A stretch of 44,953 nucleotides of DNA from an uncultured Gammaproteobacteria bacterium (GCA_902826485.1 CADEEZ010000017.1:1-44953), one strand, 5' to 3'; positions 18,207 to 27,406 are shown, counted from the first letter of the stretch. Numbers and translations: made by a program. The notes: generated from the sequence alone by a model not told the origin.

Positions 18207-20246
18207 ATGATGATCTCACCGACTAAGCGTTTCACGCTTAAAAATCATCTGGCAGAAAATAGGATGTATGTCCAAAGGGCAACGATTGCCTTCTTTATAG
18301 TCATTTTTCTAACGGTAATTATTTTTGTTCGAATCGGATATCTTCAAATTATTCAGCATGAAAAATATTCACTCTTATCGCGCCACAACCAAATTCGTGC
18401 CGTCCCCCTCAGCCCCATGCGAGGCATTATTTATGATAGAAATGGCATCATCATTTCTCAAAATACACCTGGCTTTAATTTAGCGGTGACACCCGAACAG
18501 GCCGGTAAGCTGCCAGACTTATTTGAAAAAATTAATCCTATCATTACGCTCGACAAAGAAGACATCGATAATTTTATGGTTAGGAAAAAGCGAACGCGCG
18601 CTTTTAACCCTATCCCTTTAAAACATCATCTTTCTGAAGAACAAGTGGCGAAATTATCGCTCAATTTACATGCCCTCCCAGGCGTTGAAATTTCAGCTTC
18701 ACTCAATCGGTATTACCCTTACGGAGAAGCATTTGCACATGCGATGGGCTATGTAGGGCGCATCAGTGAATCTGAACTCAATAAAATTGACACCAAAAAT
18801 TATCAAGCCACGCATTTTATTGGCAAAGTGGGCATAGAGAAAAAATACGAATCCGAGTTACATGGCAAAGTGGGTTTTTTGAATATCGAAGTAGATTCAA
18901 AAGGCCGAATGGTCAGAATGCTCTCGCAAGAAGCCCCTGTGCCAGGAAAAAATCTCCATCTAACCCTCGATGGCCGTTTGCAGGTTTTTGCTCATAAACT
19001 CATGGCAACCCATCGGGGTGCAGTCGTGGTATTAAACCCTAAAACAGGGGAAATCTTAGCCATGGTTTCCACCCCCAGCTTTGATCCAAATTTATTTGTG
19101 CATGGTATTCCGCACCAAACGTATCAAGCACTCTCTCAATCCAAAGCAAAACCCCTCTACAATCGCGTGATCCGAGGGCAATATCCTCCCGGTTCAACCA
19201 TCAAACCGTTTTATGCACTTGGGGGTTTAGAACAAGGGTATATTAGCCCAAACTATAAAATAAATGACTTAGGATTTTTCACCCTACCTAATCAAAATCG
19301 ACAATATCGCGATTGGCGCCCAAGGGGCCATGGCATGGTCGATGTCAGAAAAGCCCTCGCAGAATCTTGCGACGTCTATTTCTATGAATTAGCGCATAAA
19401 ATGGGTATTGATAAGCAAAGTGCCTGGTTAGATCAATTTGGCTACGGCCAACTCACCAATATAGATACCGTGGGGGAAAGTGCAGGCGTTAACCCCAGTA
19501 AAGCGTGGAAACTCAAAGCCCGTAAACAAGCCTGGTTTCCAGGCGAAACGATTTCAAATGGCATTGGACAAGGTTACTTTGTCGCCACCCCCATTCAAAT
19601 GGCCACAAGCGTGGCTATTTTGGCTAACCGGGGGATACGAGTACAACCTCATTTGGTCAAAACATCCACTGCCTCCGCTGAACGCACTCAAGTAGTTAAA
19701 TTAGCTCGCCCTAAAAATTGGGATATTGTGATCAATGGGATGGCCGATGTGGTTACAGACCCACATGGAACGGCTTACAATAGCTTTAAAGGTATTAAAT
19801 ATACCGTAGCGGGTAAAACGGGTACCGCTCAATTATTCAAAATTAAACAAAATGAAAAATATCACGAAAACAAAGTGGCCGCACACCTTCGAGATCATCA
19901 TTTATTTGTGGCTTTTTCCCCTATCGATACTCCAGAAGTAGCCTTGGCCATTGTGTTAGAAAATGAAACGGGCCACAACCTCATCGCACGAAAAATAATG
20001 GATTACTATTATTTGCTCAAAACGGGTGCCGTACCAGTCGATCAACTTTATCCAATGATGCCTGAACCAGAAGCTGATGTGCCCGTAAATAAAGCTAATT
20101 TAGAAAAACCTAAAGTCATCTCAAAAATCCAAGCAGTCGTAGTAGAAGAACAAACAGATGAAGTAGCCCCCGATCTCCCCTATGATAACGCGCCCCCTGC
20201 CGAGGAAATAAACGCCGATGAGTCTATTCAAACCGAAAGCGAATAA
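18207..20246 (+). CDS. mrdA: Penicillin-binding protein 2, elongasome transpeptidase
   Basis: PBP2 is the transpeptidase of the rod complex and works with RodA. The 679 residues comprise an N-terminal membrane anchor (about 25-47), a pedestal/dimerisation domain (about 60-240) and the transpeptidase domain. Catalytic motifs are Ser330-x-x-Lys333 (PPGSTIKP), SCD at 387-389 (SxD form, as in other PBP2s) and KTGT at 537-540. An acidic, Pro/Glu-rich tail of about 65 residues (615-679) extends past the usual end. The region encoding its last residues also contains the rodA start, since the two genes overlap by 29 nt. Two adjacent ATGs (18207, 18210) are both possible starts. Confidence 0.96.
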   Translation: MMISPTKRFTLKNHLAENRMYVQRATIAFFIVIFLTVIIFVRIGYLQIIQHEKYSLLSRHNQIRAVPLSPMRGIIYDRNGIIISQNTPGFNLAVTPEQAGKLPDLFEKINPIITLDKEDIDNFMVRKKRTRAFNPIPLKHHLSEEQVAKLSLNLHALPGVEISASLNRYYPYGEAFAHAMGYVGRISESELNKIDTKNYQATHFIGKVGIEKKYESELHGKVGFLNIEVDSKGRMVRMLSQEAPVPGKNLHLTLDGRLQVFAHKLMATHRGAVVVLNPKTGEILAMVSTPSFDPNLFVHGIPHQTYQALSQSKAKPLYNRVIRGQYPPGSTIKPFYALGGLEQGYISPNYKINDLGFFTLPNQNRQYRDWRPRGHGMVDVRKALAESCDVYFYELAHKMGIDKQSAWLDQFGYGQLTNIDTVGESAGVNPSKAWKLKARKQAWFPGETISNGIGQGYFVATPIQMATSVAILANRGIRVQPHLVKTSTASAERTQVVKLARPKNWDIVINGMADVVTDPHGTAYNSFKGIKYTVAGKTGTAQLFKIKQNEKYHENKVAAHLRDHHLFVAFSPIDTPEVALAIVLENETGHNLIARKIMDYYYLLKTGAVPVDQLYPMMPEPEADVPVNKANLEKPKVISKIQAVVVEEQTDEVAPDLPYDNAPPAEEINADESIQTESE

Positions 20247-21378
20247 CAAAATTGAGTATTCGAATGCCGACAGTTTATATGTAGACGTCATTCCGCGCTC
20301 ATTTTACCAAAAGCTTCATATCGATTTGCCCTTGCTACTCGGCATATTAGTGCTCTGTGCTTATGCCTTAGTGATTTTATATAGTGCCAGTGGCCAAAAT
20401 ATGCATTATGTGCAAAAACAGATGATTCACTTTGTGATTGGTTTTATTGTGATGATTACCCTTGCCCACATTCCACCTAGGCATTTTGCTCAATGGGCAC
20501 CTGTTTTATACACCGTGGGATTATTATTGGTTTATTTGGTTTTGGTCACCGGAACAGTTTCTAAAGGGGCACAACGTTGGTTAGATCTCAGATTAATTAA
20601 ATTTCAGCCTTCTGAAGTCATGAAATTAGCGGTACCCTTGATGCTCGCACGCTTTTTAGATCAAAAGTTGCTCCCCATCGGCTGGAAAGATATGGCTATT
20701 TCAGGATTAATCATTCTGGTTCCCGCTATCCCTATTATTTTACAACCCGATTTAGGAACAGGCTTATTGATTATTGCTTGTGGTTTATCGGTTATCTTTT
20801 TTGCCGGCATCCCCTTTAGATTTATTTTTTTAATGACGGGCTTATTTGTTGCCAGCTGCCCTGTCTTTTGGTTTTTACTTCAAGATTATCAAAAAAGCCG
20901 AATTTTAATGCTCTTAGCGCCAGAACGCGATCCGCTGGGTCGGGGCTACCATATTATTCAATCGAAAATCGCCATTGGTTCCGGAGGCATTACAGGCAAA
21001 GGCTGGTTACAAGGCACGCAAGCGCAATTAGATTATTTGCCTGAACGCACAACCGATTTTATTTTTGGGGTACTGTCAGAAGAATTTGGCTTAATTGGTA
21101 TTTTAATTTTAATGGCCATTTATTTAGCAATTGTTTCACGAGGGTTATATATTGGCACCAGCAGCCAAGATACATTTTCTAGATTATTGGCTGGAAGCCT
21201 TACTTTAACATTTTTTGTGTATGTTTTTATTAACATCGGTATGGTAAGCGGGATTTTACCTGTTGTGGGTGTGCCTTTACCTTTAGTCAGCTATGGTGGC
21301 ACATCGATGGTGACGTTGATGACAAGTTTCGGTATATTGATGTCTATTCATACGCATCGTAAATTATTAGGTAAATAA
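20218..21378 (+). CDS. rodA: Rod-shape peptidoglycan polymerase RodA (SEDS family)
   Basis: RodA is the SEDS glycosyltransferase that polymerises lipid II with PBP2. The 386-residue protein has about ten membrane helices. SEDS signatures are visible: QRWLDLRLIKFQPSEVMKLA, the QPDLGTG loop, and GKGWLQGTQAQLDYLPERTTDFIF including the conserved ERTTDFIF segment. The C-terminal VPLPLVSYGGTSMVTLM is also typical. The start overlaps mrdA by 29 nt, which gives a cytoplasmic N-terminus of about 37 residues before the first helix. No strong Shine-Dalgarno is obvious, so translational coupling is likely. Confidence 0.96.
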   Translation: MSLFKPKANNKIEYSNADSLYVDVIPRSFYQKLHIDLPLLLGILVLCAYALVILYSASGQNMHYVQKQMIHFVIGFIVMITLAHIPPRHFAQWAPVLYTVGLLLVYLVLVTGTVSKGAQRWLDLRLIKFQPSEVMKLAVPLMLARFLDQKLLPIGWKDMAISGLIILVPAIPIILQPDLGTGLLIIACGLSVIFFAGIPFRFIFLMTGLFVASCPVFWFLLQDYQKSRILMLLAPERDPLGRGYHIIQSKIAIGSGGITGKGWLQGTQAQLDYLPERTTDFIFGVLSEEFGLIGILILMAIYLAIVSRGLYIGTSSQDTFSRLLAGSLTLTFFVYVFINIGMVSGILPVVGVPLPLVSYGGTSMVTLMTSFGILMSIHTHRKLLGK

Positions 21379-21379
21379 T

Positions 21380-22408
21380 ATGAAAAAGCTGCCACTCGCC
21401 CTTGTTCTTTCTGCTTTATTATTTAGCCCACTGAGCTTAGCAAAAGCCCCTAATACCCCTATTACAGACAGAGCAGAAATTAAAACCTTTATTGATCAAA
21501 TGGTTTCTAAGCATGACTTTGACAAAAAAACACTCGAAAATTGGTTTAAAAAAATACAAATCAACCAAACCATTATCGATCAGATGAACCACCCGGCTGA
21601 AGCTAAACCTTGGCATCAATACCAAAAAATATTTATTACTGAGCAAAACATCAACAATGGTGTGACATTTTGGAAAGAAAACGAAAAAGCCTTAAAACAA
21701 GCAGAAAAAAAATATGGTGTGCCCGCAGAAATTATTGTGAGCATCATCGGGGTTGAAACAAGGTATGGCAAAATTACGGGTAATTTTCCCGTACTTGAAA
21801 CCCTGACTACCCTGAGTTTTGATTACCCAAAACGCGCGCCCTTCTTTAAAAAAGAACTTGAAGAATTTCTCTTAATGACCAGAGAACAACAATTTGATCC
21901 CTTTGAACTTAAAGGCTCTTATGCCGGTGCAATGGGAATGCCTCAATTTATGCCAAGTAGTTACAGACATTACGCGGTAGATTTTCATGATAAAGGCCAA
22001 AAAAATATCTTAACTAACGCCGACGACGCAATTGGCAGCGTCGCTAATTATTTTAAACTCAATGGATGGGAAGCTAACCAACCTGTTTTGGTTAGCGCAC
22101 TTGTTCATACTGACAAACATGTGGCATTGCCTAAAGATAAGAAAAATCCAAAGCCAACGCTCACAGTATTAGAATGGATCAAAAATTACGATGTTTCTCC
22201 TACTGAAGATCTACCGACTATGCCTATTAATAAATTAACCCAACAGAAAGCGGCCTTGATCGAACTTGAGGCGCTAGATGGTAAAGAATATTTTCTCGGC
22301 CTAAATAATTTTTATGTCATTACTAGATACAACCACAGTGACCATTATGCAATGGCGGTTCATCAACTTGGCCAAAACATAAAAAATCGTATTTCACAAA
22401 AGGGCTAA
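21380..22408 (+). CDS. mltB: Lytic murein transglycosylase B
   Basis: MltB cleaves glycan strands to 1,6-anhydro-muropeptides in the periplasm (family 3, SLT-type fold). The 342-residue precursor has a signal peptide ending near LSLAKA. There is no lipobox, so it is probably soluble instead of an outer-membrane lipoprotein like E. coli MltB. The catalytic Glu is Glu126 in GVETRYGKITGNF, and GAMGMPQFMPSSYR is the family signature. It starts one base after the rodA stop. mltB between rodA and rlpA also occurs in Pseudomonas and couples wall cleavage with elongation genes. Confidence 0.95.
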   Translation: MKKLPLALVLSALLFSPLSLAKAPNTPITDRAEIKTFIDQMVSKHDFDKKTLENWFKKIQINQTIIDQMNHPAEAKPWHQYQKIFITEQNINNGVTFWKENEKALKQAEKKYGVPAEIIVSIIGVETRYGKITGNFPVLETLTTLSFDYPKRAPFFKKELEEFLLMTREQQFDPFELKGSYAGAMGMPQFMPSSYRHYAVDFHDKGQKNILTNADDAIGSVANYFKLNGWEANQPVLVSALVHTDKHVALPKDKKNPKPTLTVLEWIKNYDVSPTEDLPTMPINKLTQQKAALIELEALDGKEYFLGLNNFYVITRYNHSDHYAMAVHQLGQNIKNRISQKG

Positions 22409-22427
22409 GAAAGTCTAAAATAAATAA

Positions 22428-23312
22428 ATGATATTAGTTAGTAGCAAGATTTTAAAATTATCTCAATTTGCCCTGGTTGCCATTTTAGCTTCGCAGCTCT
22501 TTGGCTGTGTGAGCTTAAAATCTAGGGCAGATGTAGATGGTCCCCCTGTTTTTCCTCGCAGTGTCAAAAATATTCCAGATGCGGTACCCAAAGCAGAAGC
22601 CAAAAGTAAGTATGGTAACCCAACTACTTATTCTGCATTAGGCAAAACCTATCGAGTATTAGACAGCCATGAAGGGTTTGAACAAGTTGGCATGGCATCT
22701 TGGTATGGCACCAAGTTTCATGGTAAACGCACTTCAAGTGGTGAACCCTACGATATGTACGCGATGACAGCAGCCCATCCCCGATTACCTATCCCCTGTT
22801 ACGCCAAAGTGACGAATCTTCAAAATGGCAAAACAGCCATTGTTAAGGTTAACGATCGCGGGCCTTTTAAATCCGATAGAGTCATGGATTTGTCTTATGC
22901 CGCGGCACATAAATTGGGCGTATATCAAAATGGGACTTCTAAAGTAAAAGTCCAAGTGATTAATCCAACAGAATGGGATCATGATTTATATTTAGCCGAA
23001 GCACAAAAAAATAAAACCCTAACCAAAATTGCCCAAGTAACACCCAAAGCAAAACAAGAAGTTAAAAAAGACGCGCCTGGGGTTTATTTACAAGTGGCGG
23101 CTTTTAGCCAAAAAACAAATGCCCATGCTTTTGCGGATAAAATTCAGGCCCTCGTTCAATCTCATCCCGTTGAAATTAAATTAGCTGATTCAGAGACACG
23201 TTCTACTTATCGCGTTCGCGTTGGGCCCTTTGCTCAAAAGCAAGAAGCTAATCAGGTTGCCAGCTTGCTTAAAGCTAAAAATCTGATGGCGCAGGTTAGC
23301 GAGACGTTTTAA
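22428..23312 (+). CDS. rlpA: Septal/side-wall lytic transglycosylase lipoprotein RlpA
   Basis: RlpA-type proteins cleave denuded glycan strands in some gammaproteobacteria. The 294-residue precursor has a lipobox LFGC (Cys27), then a double-psi beta-barrel (about 85-175) with GMASWYGTKFHGKRTSSGE and VKVNDRGPF. The catalytic-type His and Asp (H95/D143 region) are retained. A C-terminal SPOR domain (about 215-294), which binds denuded peptidoglycan, follows. It is separated by 19 bp from mltB and has the usual dacA gene downstream, across a repeat-containing gap. Confidence 0.95.
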   Translation: MILVSSKILKLSQFALVAILASQLFGCVSLKSRADVDGPPVFPRSVKNIPDAVPKAEAKSKYGNPTTYSALGKTYRVLDSHEGFEQVGMASWYGTKFHGKRTSSGEPYDMYAMTAAHPRLPIPCYAKVTNLQNGKTAIVKVNDRGPFKSDRVMDLSYAAAHKLGVYQNGTSKVKVQVINPTEWDHDLYLAEAQKNKTLTKIAQVTPKAKQEVKKDAPGVYLQVAAFSQKTNAHAFADKIQALVQSHPVEIKLADSETRSTYRVRVGPFAQKQEANQVASLLKAKNLMAQVSETF

Positions 23313-23381
23313 AACAGCGGCACACAAGATGCGCTCCTACACTCCGATATCCTCTTTATTTGTCCCTTAATATCTCATTCC

Positions 23382-23475
23382 CTACGTGCCGCGGCTTGTC
23401 CGCGGCATCCAGATCTACAAAATTTTTAAGGGTAATGTAAACCGCTAGATACCGCGGACAAGCCGCGGCACGTAG
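23382..23475. repeat. Long palindromic repeat (24-bp perfect arms) between rlpA and dacA
   Basis: Positions 23382-23405 and 23452-23475 are perfect inverted copies of a 24-bp GC-rich sequence (CTACGTGCCGCGGCTTGTCC continuing with GCGG), with a 46-bp AT-rich centre. Each arm contains its own CCGCGGC palindrome. The arms contrast strongly with the local AT-rich sequence, as expected for REP/MITE-like elements. As RNA it would form a stable structure and could attenuate read-through from rlpA. Confidence 0.85.
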
Positions 23476-23533
23476 AGAAAGGGGGCAATGAGTCTGTTCT
23501 CTTAAACAAAAGGGATTTACTGATATTCTGTTG

Positions 23534-23539
23534 TATAAT
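23534..23539 (+). promoter_or_regulatory. Possible -10 box of dacA
   Basis: A perfect TATAAT lies 52 bp before the dacA ATG. No clear -35 is found at 16-18 bp upstream, so the assignment is tentative. Confidence 0.35.
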
Positions 23540-23590
23540 ATTCCCAACTATTATTTATTATCTGATTGTAATCGCCTGAGGAGCCTCAAC

Positions 23591-24805
23591 ATGCAGCTGC
23601 GCAGCTTTATTAAAATACTAATTCCATTTTTGTTCATTTTCCAACACATGTCATTTGCTGTGCCTAGTTTTACGCCTACTGCGCCTCAAGTAGATGCTTC
23701 AGCCTATGTGATCATGGATTACCATAGTGGCCGCGTACTGGCTGCATTAGAACCCGATAAAATTATTGAACCCGCCAGCTTAACAAAAATGATGACTATC
23801 TATGTTATCGATCATGAGCTTCAAGCGGGCAGCATTAAATTAGACGACATGGTTCGCATTTCAGAAAATGCGTGGCACACCCAAGGCTCTAGAATGTTTG
23901 TTGAGGTCGGTAAATTCATTCCAATCAAAGACTTAATCAATGGGGTGATTATTCAGTCGGGTAACGATGCTTCTGTTGCGTTAGCTGAACATGTTGCTGG
24001 CACTGAGCAAGCTTTTGCCGAATTAATGAATCAACATGCCAAACGGTTAGGCATGCATAATACCCATTTTATGAATGCCACCGGCTGGCCTCATCCTCAA
24101 CATTTGACCACGGTAAAAGATCTGGGTTTATTAGCCCAAGCATTAATTCGTGACTTTCCAGACAGTTACCCCATTTATTCTCAAAAATGGTTTGAATTTA
24201 ACGGCATTAAACAGCCCAACCGCAATCAATTATTGTGGCGTGACCAAACAGTCGATGGCATCAAAACAGGACACTCTGATTCAGCAGGTTATTGCTTAGC
24301 CGCTTCTGCTCAACGCGATAACATGCGTTTAATTTCTGTATTGGTTGGAGCAAAAAGTGACAATTCTCGTTCACAAGGTTCACAAAGCTTATTAAATTTT
24401 GGTTTTAGGTTTTTTGAATCACATCCTGTCTTTAGTGCAAACAAGGCACTCGAAAAACAACGTATCTATATGGGCAACAAAAAATTTGTTCAATTAGGCG
24501 TGTTACAAGACTTATACATCACCCTGCCCAGAGGCCAATATCGTGGTCTAGAAACGACTTTAAATATCAATAACCACTTATCTGCCCCCCTTAAAAAAGG
24601 CCAAGCCGTTGGGACGATTGTGGTTAAAATGGGTAATCAAGTTATCAGCAAGCAACCGCTTGTGGCCTTAGAAGAAGTGGACAAAGGCGGCTTTTTTGGA
24701 AGGTTAACAGACTTTTTTACTTTGACCTTTAGAAAATTATTTAACAAACAAAGTTTTGTGGCTATTAACAAAAAACAATCTGAAACCTCAGATTTTTCAG
24801 CTTAA
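23591..24805 (+). CDS. dacA: D-alanyl-D-alanine carboxypeptidase (PBP5/6 type)
   Basis: DacA trims the terminal D-Ala of pentapeptides in the periplasm. From ATG 23591 (GAGGAG at 23578-23583, 7 nt upstream) the precursor has 404 residues and a signal peptide ending near SFAVP. A TTG-started extension from 23531 is rejected because it would add 20 polar residues ahead of the signal. Active-site motifs are Ser63-LT-Lys66, Ser123-Gly-Asn125 and Lys225-Thr-Gly. The C-terminal PBP5 beta domain (about 285-375) and an amphipathic membrane-anchoring helix (GGFFGRLTDFFTLTFRKLF) follow. A strong terminator follows the gene. Confidence 0.96.
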   Translation: MQLRSFIKILIPFLFIFQHMSFAVPSFTPTAPQVDASAYVIMDYHSGRVLAALEPDKIIEPASLTKMMTIYVIDHELQAGSIKLDDMVRISENAWHTQGSRMFVEVGKFIPIKDLINGVIIQSGNDASVALAEHVAGTEQAFAELMNQHAKRLGMHNTHFMNATGWPHPQHLTTVKDLGLLAQALIRDFPDSYPIYSQKWFEFNGIKQPNRNQLLWRDQTVDGIKTGHSDSAGYCLAASAQRDNMRLISVLVGAKSDNSRSQGSQSLLNFGFRFFESHPVFSANKALEKQRIYMGNKKFVQLGVLQDLYITLPRGQYRGLETTLNINNHLSAPLKKGQAVGTIVVKMGNQVISKQPLVALEEVDKGGFFGRLTDFFTLTFRKLFNKQSFVAINKKQSETSDFSA

Positions 24806-24821
24806 AAGCCAATTATTAGAC

Positions 24822-24850
24822 AAACGGGGGTTTATCCCCCGTTTTTTTTT
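24822..24850 (+). terminator. Rho-independent terminator after dacA
   Basis: AAACGGGGG (24822-24830), loop TTTAT, and CCCCCGTTT (24836-24844) form a 9-bp stem running into an unbroken T tract to 24850. It lies only 14 bp before the ybeD start codon. Confidence 0.9.
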
Positions 24851-24864
24851 AGTAAAATGTCTAG

Positions 24865-25128
24865 ATGAAAGACAAAGCACTTATTCAGTTCCCTACCGAT
24901 TATACTTTTAAAATAATGGGCGAAGCTTCGCCTGAATTTGAAAAAGAAGTACTCATGATTCTACATACCCAATTTCCCAACATGAGCGAAGGGTCACTTA
25001 AGCTTACTTACAGCAAAGGGAATAAATACCTTTCTATCAGTGCTACCGTTCATGCTGAAAATTTTGAACAACTCGAAGAAACTTACAAAGCATGTAAAGC
25101 AAATACCAGAGTATTATTCGTTTTATGA
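24865..25128 (+). CDS. ybeD: YbeD family protein (UPF0250/DUF493)
   Basis: This small 87-residue cytoplasmic protein of the YbeD family has an ACT-like alpha/beta fold and no settled function. It is conserved next to lipB in gammaproteobacteria. Signatures are LIQFPTDYTFKIMGEA at the start and the C-terminal TRVLFVL. It overlaps lipB by 4 nt (ATGA). No good Shine-Dalgarno is seen, and the strong dacA terminator ends 14 bp before its ATG, so its transcript must come from read-through or from a very close promoter. Confidence 0.93.
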   Translation: MKDKALIQFPTDYTFKIMGEASPEFEKEVLMILHTQFPNMSEGSLKLTYSKGNKYLSISATVHAENFEQLEETYKACKANTRVLFVL

Positions 25129-25799
25129 ATAATTCAGGCCTTATTTTTAAAACATTCTCTGGTTTACAGCCATATGACTTAATTTGGGCACACATGCGCG
25201 AATTGACCCATGCCAGAAGCCAAGAGCACCCTACCCCCGATCAAATTTGGTTTTTAGAACATGCCCCTGTTTTTACCCAAGGCCAAGCAGGTAAACCCGA
25301 GCATGTTTTATCTAACAAACATAATATTCCTATCGTTCAATCAGACAGGGGTGGCCAAGTGACCTATCATGGCCCTGGCCAACTGATGGTCTATTTATTA
25401 TTAAATTTAAAAAACTATGGGTTTCATGCCAAAAGTTATGTACATTATCTTGAGCAAAGTATTATCGCTTTATTAAAGCAATATGAAATTATGAGCTTTA
25501 CCCAGGCTAACGCGCCTGGTGTCTATGTTCAGCTACCCGGTGAATCACACATAAAAAAAATAGCGTCTATTGGTATTCGAATTCGCAAAAATTGTAGTTA
25601 CCATGGTATTTGTTTAAATATTGCCGGAGACCTTAGCCCCTTTCAGGATATTAACCCTTGCGGCTACCAAAATCTTGCGATGGCACAATTATCTGATTTT
25701 CTCCAAAGCAAACAGGTAACCATCGAGCAAGTCATTCAAGATCTGACTCATTATTTTCAAACCACTTTATTTCAGGAAACCCTTCACCATGCCAGATAA
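25125..25799 (+). CDS. lipB: Octanoyl-ACP:protein N-octanoyltransferase LipB
   Basis: LipB moves octanoate from ACP to lipoyl domains, the first step of lipoate synthesis. The 224 residues show the substrate loop [12 protein letters not shown] (75-86), the conserved Lys145 in KIASIGI and the catalytic Cys179 in NPCGY. Length matches the family. It is sandwiched between ybeD (4-nt overlap) and lipA (11-nt overlap), the standard arrangement, so octanoylation and sulfur insertion are co-expressed. Confidence 0.97.
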   Translation: MNNSGLIFKTFSGLQPYDLIWAHMRELTHARSQEHPTPDQIWFLEHAPVFTQGQAGKPEHVLSNKHNIPIVQSDRGGQVTYHGPGQLMVYLLLNLKNYGFHAKSYVHYLEQSIIALLKQYEIMSFTQANAPGVYVQLPGESHIKKIASIGIRIRKNCSYHGICLNIAGDLSPFQDINPCGYQNLAMAQLSDFLQSKQVTIEQVIQDLTHYFQTTLFQETLHHAR

Positions 25800-26727
25800 A
25801 AAACGCGCCGCAGAAAAAATGGCTCGCATTCCCATCAAAATTATTCCGACGACGCCTGAAACAAAAAAACGTATTCCTGATTGGATTCGAGTGCGCGCGC
25901 CCACCGACAATAAGGTCGCCGAGCTAAAACTCTTATTAAGACAAAATAAAATGCATACGGTGTGTGAAGAAGCTTCTTGCCCTAATTTAAGTGAATGCTT
26001 TAGCCATGGCACAGCGACCTTTATGATCATGGGTGACAAATGTACGCGTCGTTGTACTTTTTGTGATGTGGCACATGGCAGGCCCGATGCACTCGATGTA
26101 GAAGAACCAGCTAATTTGGCTAAATCTCTGCAAAATATGAAATTAAAATATGTCGTGATAACCTCAGTAGACAGAGACGATCTCAAAGACGGCGGTGCCT
26201 CGCACTTTGCGGCTTGTATTAAAGAAGCACGATTGGCTTGTCCAGAAATCACCATCGAAGTGTTGGTGCCTGATTTTCGAGGCAGAATGGGATTAGCCTT
26301 AGATAATTTAGCGCTTCATTTACCCGATGTGTTTAATCATAATATTGAAACCGTTCCCAGATTATATAAGCAAGCCAGACCCGGTTCAGATTTTCAATGG
26401 TCGCTCACCCTCATTCAACAATTTAAAACACGCTTTCCGCATATTCCCACTAAATCCGGCATTATGTTAGGCTTAGGTGAAACGTACGAAGAAGTATTAG
26501 AAGTCTTTGAAGCATTAAAAGCTCACGGTTGCGATAGACTGACTGTTGGACAATATTTACAACCGAGCCTGCATCATCACCCTGTAGAAAGATATGTGAC
26601 CCCAGATGAATTTAAAGCATTAGCCGAAATAGCCAAAAAAATGGGTTTCTCGCATGTGGCGAGCGGGCCTTTAGTTCGTTCTTCTTATCATGCAGATTTG
26701 CAAGCAGCGGGGAAAGAGGTTTCTTAA
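25789..26727 (+). CDS. lipA: Lipoyl synthase
   Basis: LipA is a radical-SAM enzyme that inserts two sulfurs into octanoyl groups. The 312-residue protein has both clusters' ligands: the auxiliary set Cys59, Cys64, Cys70 ([12 protein letters not shown]) and the radical-SAM set Cys85, Cys89, Cys92 (CTRRCTFC). It also has the C-terminal RSSYHA with the conserved serine (298/299) that ligates the auxiliary cluster. The start lies inside the end of lipB. It closes the housekeeping block; repeats follow. Confidence 0.98.
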   Translation: MPDKKRAAEKMARIPIKIIPTTPETKKRIPDWIRVRAPTDNKVAELKLLLRQNKMHTVCEEASCPNLSECFSHGTATFMIMGDKCTRRCTFCDVAHGRPDALDVEEPANLAKSLQNMKLKYVVITSVDRDDLKDGGASHFAACIKEARLACPEITIEVLVPDFRGRMGLALDNLALHLPDVFNHNIETVPRLYKQARPGSDFQWSLTLIQQFKTRFPHIPTKSGIMLGLGETYEEVLEVFEALKAHGCDRLTVGQYLQPSLHHHPVERYVTPDEFKALAEIAKKMGFSHVASGPLVRSSYHADLQAAGKEVS

Positions 26728-26731
26728 ACTC

Positions 26732-26970
26732 TAACTCATCGATGAAAAATGGCCGGCACAGAGGCCGGCCACTACAAATTACGTGCTTTAATAAAATTTA
26801 TCGCATTATTCAACATATTATCACTTTTTTTAAACCTGCTTTAAGATGGATTGCTTCGCTACGCTCGCAATGACGGCTCAAAGTGCAAAAAACTTAGAAC
26901 GCTTCTCAGGAGATGGGAAAAGTCTTGTAGTGGCCGGCCTCTGTGCCGGCCATTTTCATCAATGAGTTAA
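26732..26970. repeat. MITE-like palindromic element (about 45-bp inverted ends) downstream of lipA
   Basis: This fills most of the 346-bp gene-free stretch after lipA. The left end (26732-26777) and right end (26926-26970) are near-perfect inverted copies that include GGCCGGCACAGAGGCCGGCC and TAACTCAT. The roughly 150-bp centre is AT-rich and contains a second motif at 26850-26871 starting ATTGC and ending GCAAT (core TTCGCTACGCTC). This resembles a short REP-like sequence widely seen in AT-rich proteobacterial genomes. No ORF for a transposase is present. Confidence 0.8.
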
Positions 26971-27017
26971 GATTAGTAACGCCTATGCACCTTTTATGTC
27001 GCCGTTTTGTACAGAAG

Positions 27018-27072
27018 GATTTTGCCCACTTTTGAAAAAAGGGGCCGACGCAGAATGCGGCGGGGGGATTTA
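27018..27072. repeat. Partial copy (right half) of the AAATCCCCCC...GGGGGGATTT repeat family
   Basis: The segment matches 37827-37881 closely: AAGGATTTTGCCCACTTT, an A-run, GGGGCCGACGC and terminal GGCGGGGGGATTT. It abuts the stop of the small ankyrin gene and lacks the left half. It would be the 3' untranslated region of that minus-strand gene. Confidence 0.8.
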
Positions 27073-27073
27073 A

Positions 27074-27406
27074 TTAATGTTTTTTAGCAGGTTTATTTTT
27101 ATTAATCTTGGTAGGATGATGAATATGCGCACCATGGGATTCTAATAACTTTGCAACGCTTTTGCGATTATAAGCATTGGCCAATTCAAGGGGGCATACC
27201 TGATTTAAATTCACCGCATTTACATCTGCCCCTTCTTCAATCACCTTAGAGACTTCGTCTGAAGTACCCATCATAACAGCCACAAACAACCTCAGGTTCA
27301 ATTCATTCAGTATAGAGGTAGGTTGATTGGCCATGGCTTTTTCAAAGCGATTCAGGGTTGATATATGGCTCTCATGCGCTTCTTTTTTGGGCTTAGTACC
27401 AGACAT
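27074..27406 (-). CDS. Small ankyrin-repeat protein
   Basis: The 110-residue protein carries roughly two ankyrin units: NLRLFVAVMMGTSDEVSKVIEEGADVNAVN and CPLELANAYNRKSVAKLLESHGAHIHH (about 37-97). It ends in a basic tail (KINKNKPAKKH). There is no signal peptide. The start ATG is preceded by TAGGGT at a workable distance. It is isolated on the minus strand, divergent from the Hpt-like gene. The size allows only a minimal solenoid, so it may be a remnant of a larger ankyrin gene or a small binding protein; the frame is intact. Confidence 0.75.
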   Translation of the reverse strand: MSGTKPKKEAHESHISTLNRFEKAMANQPTSILNELNLRLFVAVMMGTSDEVSKVIEEGADVNAVNLNQVCPLELANAYNRKSVAKLLESHGAHIHHPTKINKNKPAKKH

